A DNA stretch of 64,000 bases from Microbacterium pseudoresistens (GCF_013409745.1 NZ_JACCBH010000001.1:744001-808000); one strand, 5' to 3'. Shown: positions 7,577 through 21,778, counted from the stretch's first letter. Notes: generated from the sequence alone by a model not told the origin. Numbers and translations are program-made.

Positions 7577-8827
7577 ATGACCGACTCGACCGCCGATGCC
7601 GCCGAGACCGCGCTGTACGACGAGGCCGCAGACCTCGACGCCGCCGATCCGCTCGCCCCGCTGCTCGACCGCTTCGCCGACGCGCCGGGGGTGAGCGCCT
7701 ATCTCGACGGCAACTCGCTGGGCAGGCCGATGCGCGACCTGCCCGAGCGGCTCGCCCGGTTCGTGCGCGAGGACTGGGGCACGCGCCTGATCCGCTCGTG
7801 GGACGAGCAGTGGATGGCGATGCCCGAGACGCTCGGCGACCGGATCGGCGAGGTCGCGCTGGGGGCGGCGGCCGGGCAGACGATCGTCGCCGACTCCACG
7901 AGCGTGCTGCTGTACAAGCTCATCCGTGCCGCGCGCGCCCACGATCCCGCGCGCACCGAGATCGTGATCGAAGAGGGCAACTTCCCCACCGACCGCTTCG
8001 TCGCCGCCGGCGTCGCGGACGAGACCGGCGGCACGATCGTTCGTCTCGCCCCCGATCCGGTGCGCGGCGTGAGCGTCGACGACGTCGCCGCGGCGGTCAC
8101 CGAGCGCACGGCGGTCGTCGTGCTCAGTCACGTCGACTACCGCTCCGGCGCGATGGCCGATGCGCCCGCCATCACCGCCGCGGTGCATGAGGCGGGCGCG
8201 CTCGTGCTGTGGGATCTGTGCCACTCCGTGGGCGTCATCCCGCTCGATCTGGACGCGTGGGGCGTCGACCTCGCCGTCGGCTGCACCTACAAGTACCTCA
8301 ACGGCGGCCCCGGATCACCCGCCTTCGCCTACGTGCGCACGGGGTTGCAGGGTGCGCTGCGCCAGCCGATCCAGGGCTGGTTCGGCGCGAAGGACGTCTT
8401 CGCGATGGGGCCCGCCTACGAGCCCGCGCCCGGCATCCGGCGACTCCTCAGCGGCACCCCGCCGGTGCTGTCGATGCTCGGCATGCAGGGGATGATCGAG
8501 GTGATCGCCGAGGCCGGGATCGACGCGGTGCGGGCCAAGTCGGTCTCGCTCACCGAGCTCGCCCTGCGCGCGTACGACGCCGTGCTCGCGCCACTCGGGG
8601 TGCGCCTGCTCAGCCCGCGGGATGCGGCGCTCCGCGGCGGGCACGTGACGATCGGGCATCCGCGGTTCCAGGCCGTGACGCAGACGCTGTGGGCCGAAGG
8701 CGTCATCCCCGACTTCCGCTTTCCCGACGGCATCCGCCTCGGCCTGTCGCCGCTGACCACCACGCACGCCGAGACGGTTCGCGGCGTGCTCGCCGTGCGG
8801 GATGCGCTGTCGGCATCCGGGGTCTGA
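7577..8827 (+). CDS. kynU: Kynureninase
   Basis: A PLP enzyme that cleaves L-kynurenine to anthranilate and L-alanine. The 416 residues match the family. The YLDGNSLGRP motif is near residue 40, the PLP-phosphate site includes DSTSVLLYKL, the PLP-ring Asp is in VLWDLCHSVG, and the Schiff-base Lys is at about residue 239 in CTYKYLNGGPGS. It is the last gene of the kynA operon. No anthranilate-degrading genes lie nearby, so the fate of the product is not visible here. Confidence 0.95.
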   Translation: MTDSTADAAETALYDEAADLDAADPLAPLLDRFADAPGVSAYLDGNSLGRPMRDLPERLARFVREDWGTRLIRSWDEQWMAMPETLGDRIGEVALGAAAGQTIVADSTSVLLYKLIRAARAHDPARTEIVIEEGNFPTDRFVAAGVADETGGTIVRLAPDPVRGVSVDDVAAAVTERTAVVVLSHVDYRSGAMADAPAITAAVHEAGALVLWDLCHSVGVIPLDLDAWGVDLAVGCTYKYLNGGPGSPAFAYVRTGLQGALRQPIQGWFGAKDVFAMGPAYEPAPGIRRLLSGTPPVLSMLGMQGMIEVIAEAGIDAVRAKSVSLTELALRAYDAVLAPLGVRLLSPRDAALRGGHVTIGHPRFQAVTQTLWAEGVIPDFRFPDGIRLGLSPLTTTHAETVRGVLAVRDALSASGV

Positions 8828-8833
8828 GGCGCC

Positions 8834-8894
8834 CCGAGTGCACGGGATCCCGCCGAATGTGCGGCTTGTTTCGGGAAACACGCCGTGCACTCGG
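8834..8894. repeat. Intergenic inverted repeat after kynU
   Basis: Perfect 12-bp arms (8834-8845 and 8883-8894) enclose 37 bp. There is no T-run on either side, so it is not a classical terminator. It resembles dispersed palindromic intergenic elements of actinobacteria, and may still end the kyn transcript. Confidence 0.7.
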
Positions 8895-8954
8895 CGATAA
8901 GCCGTGCAGTCGACGCACGACTCAGCCCTGAGACCCCGCGGCTACGATCGAAGC

Positions 8955-10244
8955 ATGCCTGTCTCGCCCGCCGCCCTCGCTCACGCCGAGGACCTCGCCG
9001 ACTTCGTCGCCGCCTCGCCGTCGAGCTATCACGCCGCCCACGAGGTCGCCCGTCGCCTCGAATCCGCCGGGTTCACCCGGCTGGATGAGACCGACGAGTG
9101 GCCCGCGCAGCCCGGCGGACGATTCGTCGTCGTGCGCGACGGCGCCGCGATCGCCTGGGCGGTGCCCGCGGATGCGACGGCCACGACCCCGGCGCACATC
9201 TTCGGTGCGCATACGGACTCGCCCGGCTTCAAGCTCAAGCCCCGGCCGACGACCGGGGTCAAGGGCTGGCTGCAGGCGGCGGTGGAGGTCTACGGCGGAC
9301 CGCTGCTGAACTCGTGGCTCGACCGCGAGCTGCGCCTCGCGGGTCGCCTCGCCCTCGCCGACGGCCGCGTCGTGCTCGCCGACACCGGCCCGTTGCTGCG
9401 CCTGCCGCAGCTGGCGGTGCACCTCGACCGTTCGGCGAACACGTCGTTCTCGCTCGACAAGCAGACCGAGACCCAGCCGGTGTGGGGTCTGGGCGAGGCG
9501 GGGGATGCCGACCTGCTCGCCGAGCTCGCCGCATCCGCCGACGTCGACCCGGCCGACATCCGCGGGTTCGACGCCGTGGTGGCGGATGCCGCGCGCGGCG
9601 CCGTCTTCGGCAAGGACGACGCCTTCTTCGCGAGCGGCCGCCTCGACGACCTCGCCTCCGTGCACGCGGGTGTCGTCGCGCTCGCCGAGATCGCGTCGGA
9701 CACGTTCGCCGGCGATGCCGTCGCCGTGCTCGCCGCGTTCGACCACGAAGAGCTCGGCTCCGCCTCTCGCTCCGGCGCCGCGGGGCCCTTCCTCGAAGAT
9801 GTGCTCGCCCGCATCCAGGCGGGCCTCGGCGCCGACGCCGTCCAGGCGCGGCGCGCCATCGCGGCGTCGTGGTGCCTGTCCAGCGACGTCGGCCACTCCC
9901 TGCACCCCAACTACATCGGCAAGCACGATCCGGTCGTGCAGCCCGTGCTGGGTTCCGGGCCGATCCTCAAGATCAACGCGAACCAGCGTTACGCGACGGA
10001 TGCGGTGGGCGCCGCGAGCTGGAACGCCTGGTGCGAGTCGGCCGGTGTCGCCTCGCAGGAGTTCGTCTCGAACAACGACGTGCCGTGCGGCTCGACGATC
10101 GGGCCCATCACGGCCACCCGCCTCGGCATCCGCACGGTCGACGTGGGCATCCCGATCCTCTCGATGCACTCGGCCCGCGAGCTCGCCGGCGTGAGCGACC
10201 TGCACGACCTCGCCGCCGTCGCGCGCACGTTCTTCTCCGCCTGA
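8955..10244 (+). CDS. M18-family aminopeptidase
   Basis: A 429-residue dinuclear zinc aminopeptidase of family M18 (aspartyl-aminopeptidase type), which trims N-terminal residues, often acidic, from cytoplasmic peptides. Metal ligands and motifs are visible: FGAHTDSPGFKLKP (first His-x-Asp), GRLDDLASVHA (bridging Asp), FDHEELGSASRSGA (catalytic Glu pair), SSDVGHSLHPNY, and the late GIPILSMHSARELAG with the last His. ATG 8955 is preferred to an upstream in-frame ATG, because TACGAT (8943-8948) lies 6 nt before it and the conserved sequence begins shortly after. Confidence 0.9.
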   Translation: MPVSPAALAHAEDLADFVAASPSSYHAAHEVARRLESAGFTRLDETDEWPAQPGGRFVVVRDGAAIAWAVPADATATTPAHIFGAHTDSPGFKLKPRPTTGVKGWLQAAVEVYGGPLLNSWLDRELRLAGRLALADGRVVLADTGPLLRLPQLAVHLDRSANTSFSLDKQTETQPVWGLGEAGDADLLAELAASADVDPADIRGFDAVVADAARGAVFGKDDAFFASGRLDDLASVHAGVVALAEIASDTFAGDAVAVLAAFDHEELGSASRSGAAGPFLEDVLARIQAGLGADAVQARRAIAASWCLSSDVGHSLHPNYIGKHDPVVQPVLGSGPILKINANQRYATDAVGAASWNAWCESAGVASQEFVSNNDVPCGSTIGPITATRLGIRTVDVGIPILSMHSARELAGVSDLHDLAAVARTFFSA

Positions 10245-10291
10245 CCAACCGATTCCTGCCGCAGGCCCGCGCATTCTGCCAGGATGAGGGC

Positions 10292-11737
10292 ATGTCAGAG
10301 AAGATCGCCGCGGGGCCGACACTGATCGAGCACGCCGGAATCGAGATCATCCCGGAGTCCGAGCGCACGGCCAAGCCGCGCGACCTGTTTTGGCCGTGGT
10401 TCGCGGCCAACGTGTCGGTGTTCGGCATGTCGTACGGATCGTTCGTGCTCGGATTCGGCATCTCGTTCTGGCAGGCGACGCTCGTCTCGGTCATCGGCAT
10501 CGTGATCTCGTTCGCGCTGTGCGGGCTGATCGCGATCGCCGGCAAACGCGGCTCGGCACCGACCATGGTGCTCTCCCGCGCCGCCTTCGGAGTGCACGGT
10601 CAGAAAGTTCCCGGCATCGTCTCGTGGCTCACCTCGATCGGCTGGGAAACGTTCCTCGCGATCATGGCGGTGCTCGCCACGGCGACCGTGATCACGCAGC
10701 TCGGCGGCGACGGTGACAGCGTCGCGCTGAAGATCATCGCGACCGTCGTGGTCGCAGCCCTCATCGTCGCGGCATCCGTTCTCGGCTATCACACGATCAT
10801 GAAGATGCAGTCGGTGCTGACGTGGATCACCGGTGCCGTGACGATCCTCTACGTCATCCTGACCATCCCGCACATCGACTTCGCCGCGGTCTTCGCACGA
10901 CCCGACGGCGGCTTCGCACAGACCGTCGGAGCCCTGGTGATGGTGATGACCGGATTCGGCCTGGGCTGGATCAACATCGCCGCCGACTGGTCGCGGTATC
11001 AGAAGCGCACGGCGTCCGACGGCGCGATCGTGTTCTGGAACACCTTCGGCGGTGCGATCGCCCCTGTGCTGCTCGTCGTCTTCGGTCTGCTGCTGGCCGG
11101 ATCCGACGACGCGCTGATGACCGCCGTCGGCGCCGATCCGATCGGGGCGCTCGCGACGCTGCTTCCGATCTGGGTCCTCGTGCCGTTCCTGCTCACCGCC
11201 GTGCTCGCGCTGGTCTCGGGTGCGGTGCTCGGCATCTACTCGTCGGGCCTGACGCTGATCAGCCTCGGCATCCGCATCCCCCGGCCCTCGGCAGCCGCGG
11301 TCGACGGGATCATCCTCACGCTCGGGACGATCTTCGTGGTGTTCTTCGCGACCGACTTCCTGGGCCCGTTCCAGTCGTTCCTCATCACGCTCGGCGTGCC
11401 GCTGGCCTCGTGGGCCGGCATCCTCATCGCCGACATCCTCCGCCGCAAGAAGGACTACGACGAGGAGGCTCTGTTCGACGCCGCCGGCCGATACGGCGCA
11501 TGGGACTGGACCTCGATCCTCACCATGGTCGTCACGTCGGTCATCGGCTGGGGTCTGGTGATCAACCAGTTCTCCGATGCCGAATGGAACAACTGGCAGG
11601 GATACTTCCTCGACCTGTTCGGCTGGCGCGATGACTGGGGCTACGCGAACCTCGGCGTACTGTTCGCGCTGATCGCCTCGTTCCTGGTGACGTGGTTCGC
11701 GAGAGCGGGCAGGATCCGGCGCCAGGAAGAGGCATGA
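10292..11737 (+). CDS. NCS1-family purine/cytosine permease
   Basis: A 481-residue transporter with about 12 hydrophobic segments. PRDLFWPWFAANVSVFGMSYG and the NCS1-type stretch SWLTSIGWETF place it in the purine-cytosine permease group of the NCS1 family. These are cation- or proton-coupled importers of nucleobases, allantoin, hydantoins or thiamine. The stop codon overlaps the ATG of the cysteine-hydrolase gene (ATGA at 11734-11737), so uptake and hydrolysis are translationally coupled. The substrate is unresolved; the hydrolase suggests a compound with an amide or ureido group. Confidence 0.88.
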   Translation: MSEKIAAGPTLIEHAGIEIIPESERTAKPRDLFWPWFAANVSVFGMSYGSFVLGFGISFWQATLVSVIGIVISFALCGLIAIAGKRGSAPTMVLSRAAFGVHGQKVPGIVSWLTSIGWETFLAIMAVLATATVITQLGGDGDSVALKIIATVVVAALIVAASVLGYHTIMKMQSVLTWITGAVTILYVILTIPHIDFAAVFARPDGGFAQTVGALVMVMTGFGLGWINIAADWSRYQKRTASDGAIVFWNTFGGAIAPVLLVVFGLLLAGSDDALMTAVGADPIGALATLLPIWVLVPFLLTAVLALVSGAVLGIYSSGLTLISLGIRIPRPSAAAVDGIILTLGTIFVVFFATDFLGPFQSFLITLGVPLASWAGILIADILRRKKDYDEEALFDAAGRYGAWDWTSILTMVVTSVIGWGLVINQFSDAEWNNWQGYFLDLFGWRDDWGYANLGVLFALIASFLVTWFARAGRIRRQEEA

Positions 11738-12282
11738 GCGACGCCGACTGGCTGGTCGTCGTCGACCCGCAGAACATTTTCGCGGCCCCGGATTCGGAGT
11801 GGGGTTCGCCGTTCTTCGCCGAGGCGATGCCCAGGATCGCCTCGCTCGCGGCGGCGTTCGGCGACAACGTGCTCGTGACACGCTGGCTGCCCACGGCCGA
11901 CCGCTCGACGTCCTGGGGCGAGTACTTCGCCGCGTGGCCGTTCGCCGACAAGCCGGCGACGGATCCGCTGTTCGACCTCGTTCCCGAGGCGCGGGCGCTC
12001 TCGCCGCATCCGACCCTCGATCTGCCGACGTTCGGCAAGTGGGGCGCCGGGCTCGAACGGATCGTGGGCGATGCCGAGGTGGTGCTCGCCGGCGTCTCGA
12101 CGGACTGCTGCGTGATCTCCACGGCCCTGGCCGGAGCGGATGCGGGGGCCCGCATCACCGTCGCATCCGATGCGTGCGCAGGCTCGACCGCTGAGAACCA
12201 CGCCGCCGCGCTGCACATCATGGGTCTGTATCCGCCGCAGTTGACGCTGAAGACCACGGCCGAAGTGCTCGCCGGCACCTGA
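11734..12282 (+). CDS. Isochorismatase-like cysteine hydrolase
   Basis: A 182-residue protein of the isochorismatase/nicotinamidase superfamily. The catalytic triad can be read: Asp in LVVVDPQNIF (residue 11), Lys in TFGKWGAG, and Cys in GVSTDCCVIST, where the nucleophile is the second Cys of the pair. The family includes nicotinamidases, ureidoacrylate amidohydrolase and N-carbamoylsarcosine amidase. It overlaps the permease gene by 4 bp, so it probably acts on what the permease brings in. The metal-binding residues of nicotinamidases are not obvious, so nicotinamide is less likely. Confidence 0.85.
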   Translation: MSDADWLVVVDPQNIFAAPDSEWGSPFFAEAMPRIASLAAAFGDNVLVTRWLPTADRSTSWGEYFAAWPFADKPATDPLFDLVPEARALSPHPTLDLPTFGKWGAGLERIVGDAEVVLAGVSTDCCVISTALAGADAGARITVASDACAGSTAENHAAALHIMGLYPPQLTLKTTAEVLAGT

Positions 12283-12389
12283 GGTCGGCCTGCGCGCACG
12301 GTTGCACGGTCGCACGGTCGAGCCGTTCTCCGCCATACTGAGCAGAGATGTGCCAGTGCGCGCCGAACGGATGCGCGGAAGGGAATCCG

Positions 12390-13448
12390 ATGACCGACGC
12401 CGATGCCGCATCGGCCACCCCTGACCCGCCGCGCAGGCGGCGTCGCGGATGGCGTATCGCCCTGGGTGTGCTCCTCGCCGTCGTCGTGGTCGTCTCGGTG
12501 GTCGGATCGATCACCCCGTGGCCGTCGGCGATGGTCATCCGCGCGGTTTTCACCAAGGGCGGTGAGGCGACCGCGGCCGAGATGGATCGCCACCAGCCGC
12601 AGGCCGCTCCCGACGAACGCCTCGACATCTCCTACGGCGACGACGGCGGCGACACGACGCTCGATGTCTTCACCCCGGTCGGCAACGACCAGCAACTGCC
12701 GACCGTCGTCTGGATCCACGGCGGGGCGTGGATCTCGGGGAACAAGAGCGACGTCGCTCCCTACCTGCGCATCCTGGCCGCCCACGGGTACACGGCCATC
12801 GGGGTGAACTACACCCTCGGCCCCGAGGGCCAGTACCCGCTCGCGGTGAACCAGCTCAACGAGGCGCTGGCCTACATCGATGCGCATGCCGAGGAACTGG
12901 GCGTCGACCCTTCGCAGATCGTCCTGGCCGGGGACTCCGCAGGCGGACAGCTGGCCAGCCAGATGGCGACGATCATGACCAGTCCCGCGTACGCCGAGAT
13001 CGTCTCCGTCGACCCCGCGCTGGATGCCGACCAGCTCGTCGCGACGATCCTCAACTGCGGCGTGTACGACCTCTCCGCCCTCGCCGCGTTGCAGGGCATC
13101 GAGGGCTGGGGACTGAAGTCGGCGATGTGGGCGTATGCCGGGTCCAAGACGTGGGCAGAGGGTTCGGTGGGATCGACCATGTCGACGGTGAACTGGGTCA
13201 CGGCCGATTTCCCCACCACCTACATCAGCGGTGGCAACGGCGACGGCCTCACCTGGTTGCAGTCGATCCCGATGGCCGACCGGCTCGACGAGTTGGGCGT
13301 CGACGTCACCCGATTGTTCTGGCCCGCGGGGCACGAACCGGCTCTCGCGCACGAGTACCAGTTCCACCTCGACCTCCCCGAAGCGCAGACCGCCCTGGAG
13401 AAGACGCTCGACTTCCTCGGCGACGTGACGACACCGCCCGAGGACTGA
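12390..13448 (+). CDS. Membrane-anchored or secreted alpha/beta hydrolase
   Basis: A 352-residue hydrolase with an Arg-rich N-terminus (about residues 12-17) and one hydrophobic helix (about 19-40), so the catalytic domain is probably outside the membrane. VWIHGGAWISG is the oxyanion-hole HGG motif, and LAGDSAGGQLAS carries the nucleophile in GxSxG. The HEPALAHEYQF segment near the C-terminus probably supplies the His. It matches the alpha/beta-hydrolase fold-3 esterase/lipase group. ATG 12390 is preferred over 12348 because a purine-rich GGAAGGGAA element precedes it and the upstream extension is Cys-rich and unlike a signal sequence. Confidence 0.8.
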   Translation: MTDADAASATPDPPRRRRRGWRIALGVLLAVVVVVSVVGSITPWPSAMVIRAVFTKGGEATAAEMDRHQPQAAPDERLDISYGDDGGDTTLDVFTPVGNDQQLPTVVWIHGGAWISGNKSDVAPYLRILAAHGYTAIGVNYTLGPEGQYPLAVNQLNEALAYIDAHAEELGVDPSQIVLAGDSAGGQLASQMATIMTSPAYAEIVSVDPALDADQLVATILNCGVYDLSALAALQGIEGWGLKSAMWAYAGSKTWAEGSVGSTMSTVNWVTADFPTTYISGGNGDGLTWLQSIPMADRLDELGVDVTRLFWPAGHEPALAHEYQFHLDLPEAQTALEKTLDFLGDVTTPPED

Positions 13449-13472
13449 TCCGCGCGCCATGGTGCGGCGTGA

Positions 13473-13958
13473 TCAGGCCCCGACCTCGCGGAAGAACCCG
13501 GCCACGTGCTCCTGCAGGCGCGCGATCCGCGCGTCGCGGGCGGCCTCGCGGTCGTATCCCTCGTAGGCGAGCGGAGGCAATCGTCGCACGGTGGCCGAGC
13601 ATCCGAAGCTCGCGCACACGAGAGTGCCGACGCTGTCGCCCTTGCGGCCCGCGGCCCCCGCCTTGCGGGCGGAGAAGAACTGCACGTCGTCGCGCAGCGT
13701 GATGTCTTCGCACCACGAGCACTGCGCGCGTGCCACGACGCGCTGTTCGGCCTGCTGCAGGAGCACGCCGGTCACGCGTCCGTCGAGATGCGCAACGACA
13801 TACGCGCGACGGGGGAGCTTCGGATCGACCCAACCGAGCATGTCGAGCCTGTCGAAGTCGAGCTCGGCGAACCCGGGCGGGAGGGTGAGCGAGGATGCCT
13901 CCTTGCGGGAGGCGTTGACGAAGGATGCGCGGATCTCGCGCTCCGAAACGGGAAGCAT
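13473..13958 (-). CDS. FBP-domain (FusB-like) zinc-finger protein
   Basis: A 161-residue protein of the elongation factor G-binding (FBP, FusB/FusC-related) family. Four cysteines form the expected treble-clef zinc site: CSWC near residue 85 and CASFGC near residue 115. FusB-type proteins bind EF-G and free it from stalled ribosomes; in actinobacteria the role is less clear and fusidic-acid resistance should not be assumed. The start at 13958 is chosen for an AGAGAGAT purine stretch about 8 nt upstream and a conserved N-terminus. It lies just downstream of the rRNA operon in the same direction, separated by the hairpin at 14210-14243. Confidence 0.8.
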   Translation of the reverse strand: MLPVSEREIRASFVNASRKEASSLTLPPGFAELDFDRLDMLGWVDPKLPRRAYVVAHLDGRVTGVLLQQAEQRVVARAQCSWCEDITLRDDVQFFSARKAGAAGRKGDSVGTLVCASFGCSATVRRLPPLAYEGYDREAARDARIARLQEHVAGFFREVGA

Positions 13959-14209
13959 GTGTTTATCTCTCTGAGTGAGCGGTCCGGCTGCGGGCGCCGG
14001 TGCGGACACCGCATCGAGAGCGCAGGGCGCGCTCGAGCGGTTCGAAACTGCGGTCGCAGAGCGACGCCAGGAGGGAACACCGGTGACGGACATCCGCCAC
14101 CGGATCGAACTCAGCCTCTGCCGTCGGCGCAGAGCGCGCCGACAACCTCCTCGCGCGTCACCACGACGCTCCCGGAAACATGCACCCGTCGAGCTTACGA
14201 CGGTTAACG
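13959..14209. other. Spacer between the FBP gene and the rRNA terminator
   Basis: About 250 bp without a convincing gene. It should hold the promoter of the FBP-domain gene. I could not fix a -35/-10 pair with confidence. Confidence 0.5.
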
Positions 14210-14243
14210 CAGAGAAGCCACCCAGCTCTGGGTGGCTTCTCTG
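14210..14243. terminator. Hairpin ending the rRNA operon
   Basis: Perfect 14-bp stem (14210-14223 with 14230-14243) and a 6-nt loop, 11 bp beyond the 5S 3' end. The run of T is on the plus-strand side (TTTTC). Reading from the rRNA operon the hairpin is followed by GTTAA, so it may work in both directions. Confidence 0.85.
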
Positions 14244-14254
14244 TTTTCAAAGGG

Positions 14255-14374
14255 AGTCCGGCGGTGTCCTACTCTCCCACAGGGTCCCCCCTGCAGTACC
14301 ATCGGCGCTGTGAGGCTTAGCTTCCGGGTTCGGAATGTGACCGGGCGTTTCCCTCACGCTATGGCCGCCGAAAC
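14255..14374 (-). rRNA. rrf: 5S ribosomal RNA
   Basis: About 120 nt with the actinobacterial 5S pattern: the 5' GTTTCGGCGG strand pairs with the 3' CCGCCGGACT strand, and the internal loop sequence includes CCCGGAAGCTAAGCC. It lies about 105 bp after the 23S gene in the same transcript. Ends are set by the helix and are accurate to a few bases. Confidence 0.95.
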
Positions 14375-14478
14375 ACTATTGACGTGTACGACACAACAAC
14401 ATGCGTGGTGTTGTGTTTGGTTCTCGACCGTACGTCAAGAACCACTCAGTGGACGCGGAACATCTGAAAGATAGAGGT

Positions 14479-19498
<5,020 letters not shown>

Positions 19499-19737
19499 AA
19501 AGAAAAAAAGCAACCAACACCGGGAAAACGGCATCAGAAGCGAGTTCGAACCTGACCAAAAGAATGAATATCAAACTGACATTCACATAAATTGATCCAA
19601 AGAAATCAACCAACCAACCAAAAAAGGTTGATCAGAGACAATAAATTGGCATTTGACAAGTGCACGCTGTTGAGTTCTCAAAGATCGGACGCTCCTGCGT
19701 TCCAGCCTCTCGGCCTTCCCGTCAGGGCAACTTCTCC

Positions 19738-19766
19738 ACTTTATCCGAACCGGAGCCGATGTTCAA
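19738..19766 (-). promoter_or_regulatory. rRNA promoter, proximal
   Basis: On the minus strand TTGAAC (19766 to 19761), a 17-bp spacer and TAAAGT (19743 to 19738). Its transcript would enter the boxA-containing leader about 55 nt later. Confidence 0.75.
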
Positions 19767-19907
19767 ATCGGTGATCCGGGCCGGATCGCCACCTCCCGGA
19801 CACGGAGGACCGCCGCTCGAATCGAGTGGAAGGAGGTGGATGTTCACTGCTTGAGGGGAGCCAGGCCTTGCGACCTCACGCTCAACCCTTTGGGGCGAAC
19901 AGGTAAT

Positions 19908-19936
19908 AATCTACGTGGATCCGGACTCGTCGGCAA
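19908..19936 (-). promoter_or_regulatory. rRNA promoter, distal
   Basis: On the minus strand TTGCCG (19936 to 19931), a 17-bp spacer and TAGATT (19913 to 19908), followed by AT-rich sequence. It is about 170 bp upstream of the proximal promoter, giving the tandem arrangement usual for rRNA operons. Confidence 0.75.
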
Positions 19937-19966
19937 ATCGGGCTGATCGACCGGGCGTGTCGCGTG

Positions 19967-21778
19967 TCACGGCGTCGCGATGAGGCGCCCGACGGCGTCG
20001 GCGAGCCGTGCCGACAGCCCCTTCTCGCCCGTCACATCCTCGAGCGTCTTCACCGCCAGATCCGGGTGGTCGGTGATGATCCCGTCGACCCGGTCGCGCA
20101 TCAGTTCGCGCATGTCGGCTTCGTCCTGCACGGTCCAGACGAAGACCGCCTTGCCGGTGTTCCAGATGTCGTCGCGCCGCTGCTGCGTGTACACGCTCTG
20201 CTCGAGCACGAGGAAGGATGCCGGAGTATCGGGCACGCCGCCGAACGAGATCGGCACGATGTACCCGATCGTGAGGTCGGGCCGCAGCCGGGTGAACTCG
20301 TCGACGACGTCGGCGCTGAGCGTGTGATAGATGTGCTCGTCTGCGCCGTCGACCTCGTCGATGAGGTCGATGAGGCCCTCGACGTAGTCGGGCGTCTCGC
20401 CACCGTGCACCTTGATCTCGATGAGCAGCTGCTGGCCGAGCTCGTCGGCGCGCTGGAGGTACTCGCGCAGCGACGGGATCTTCGCCGTGCGCCCCTCTTC
20501 GTCGTGCACCGTGATCGCCGTGGCCTCGGCGAGCGTAAGCGCCCCGACCGAGGTGTCCTTGCCGGCGAGCCGCTTCAGGTCGGTGTCATGCATGAGAACC
20601 CACCTGCCATCGGCCGTCTGCTGCACATCCATCTCGACCAGGTCGGCGCCGGCGGCGTTGGCAGCGTCGAGAGCGGGAATGGTGTTCTCCACGCCGCTCG
20701 CCGTGAACCCACGATGCGCGAGCACGAGCGTCGCCCCGTCGGCGACCTCATCGAGCGGCCCGGAGGCGGCGGCGCTCGCCCCGCCGAACGCCAGCACGCT
20801 CGCGGTCACGACGGTCACCGCCAGCGGGCGGCCGACGCGGCGACGCGGGCCGGCGACCGTCAGCGGCGCATCCTCCCACGCCTGCGCGGCGCGGAGGGCC
20901 GCCACGAGCGTCTGCGCCTGCACCATGAGCATCACGCCCACGAAGAAGAAGACCGCCACCTGCAACGCGCCAAGGCTCAGGGAGGCGACGGCGAGCGAGG
21001 CGTCGGGAACGGTGGCGTCGGAGATCAGCGTCGGCAGCAGCGCGGCCCCCGCAAGGATCATCGAACCGATCGCCAGCGGAACCAGCACGCCCGCCAGCAG
21101 GGCGACGACGCGCACCGACCGCCACCGGGTGAGCATCCAGCTGCGGGCGAGCGCCCGCGGCGCGGTCATGTCGGTCAGCGCGAGCAGCGGGATCGTGAAG
21201 ATGAGCCGCAGGTTGACCCACCACAGCAGCAGGATGACGACGATGTACGCGATGGCGAGCATGGGTGTCTTGACGATCTCGTCGGTGACGAAGCGGGGGA
21301 TCGCGATCCAACGGGTGAGCACGGATCCGATCCCCGCCTGTCCCAACGGCACGACGAGCACGAGGTACGGGATGAGCAGAAGCGTCGAGGGGCGACGCAG
21401 CAGATCGCTCAGCCGCTCGCCGAGACGCCTCGCGACCCCGCGTGCCGTGAATCCGCCATCGCGCAGCCGCGCATCCGCGATGAACGCGAAGATCGCCGCC
21501 TGGGCGAGAAGCGCCGCCGCCACGAGCACGAGCGAGGTGATCGCGATCGCGAGACCGGCGGGACTGCGAAGGAACTGCCCGAACGTGGTCGTGGTGACCG
21601 CGGTGAGCCCCGACGCCCGGGTGGCCAGACCGAACAGCGCCACCAGCAGCGGCGCTGCGACGAGCGCCACCGCGCCCTGCACGACGGCGACGACCACCAG
21701 GGTTCGGCCCAGACGGGTGAACGCCTCGCGGTAGCCCTCGGCGAGTGATCGTCGCACGGGCAGAGGCGGTCGCTTCAT
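19967..21778 (-). CDS. Glycerophosphodiester phosphodiesterase with N-terminal membrane domain
   Basis: A 603-residue protein in two parts. Residues 1 to about 330 form the GDPD-associated membrane domain with seven or so helices. About 345-590 is a GDPD catalytic domain: VLAHRGFTASGVENTIPAL gives the first His-Arg and Glu-Asn, DLVEMDVQQTADGRWVLMHD the metal-binding Glu/Asp and second His, and LLIEIKVHG a further acidic ligand. These enzymes release glycerol-3-phosphate from glycerophosphodiesters, lipids or teichoic-acid-like polymers. It is divergent from nothing close; the rRNA operon lies downstream on the same strand. Confidence 0.92.
   Translation of the reverse strand: MKRPPLPVRRSLAEGYREAFTRLGRTLVVVAVVQGAVALVAAPLLVALFGLATRASGLTAVTTTTFGQFLRSPAGLAIAITSLVLVAAALLAQAAIFAFIADARLRDGGFTARGVARRLGERLSDLLRRPSTLLLIPYLVLVVPLGQAGIGSVLTRWIAIPRFVTDEIVKTPMLAIAYIVVILLLWWVNLRLIFTIPLLALTDMTAPRALARSWMLTRWRSVRVVALLAGVLVPLAIGSMILAGAALLPTLISDATVPDASLAVASLSLGALQVAVFFFVGVMLMVQAQTLVAALRAAQAWEDAPLTVAGPRRRVGRPLAVTVVTASVLAFGGASAAASGPLDEVADGATLVLAHRGFTASGVENTIPALDAANAAGADLVEMDVQQTADGRWVLMHDTDLKRLAGKDTSVGALTLAEATAITVHDEEGRTAKIPSLREYLQRADELGQQLLIEIKVHGGETPDYVEGLIDLIDEVDGADEHIYHTLSADVVDEFTRLRPDLTIGYIVPISFGGVPDTPASFLVLEQSVYTQQRRDDIWNTGKAVFVWTVQDEADMRELMRDRVDGIITDHPDLAVKTLEDVTGEKGLSARLADAVGRLIATP

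Larger units (their letters stand above)
19499..19966 (-). promoter_or_regulatory. rRNA operon leader and promoter region
   Basis: 468 bp between the 16S gene and the GDPD gene, with no gene. It contains two promoters (separate entries) and, nearer the 16S gene, a boxA-like antitermination element reading TTGAGAACTCAACAG on the transcribed strand (complement near 19668-19682). Confidence 0.8.

Noticed and set aside
19967..21748. Long plus-strand frame opposite the GDPD gene
   Set aside because: Its product is a low-complexity Arg/Asp/His-rich sequence, the usual antisense shadow of a high-GC gene.
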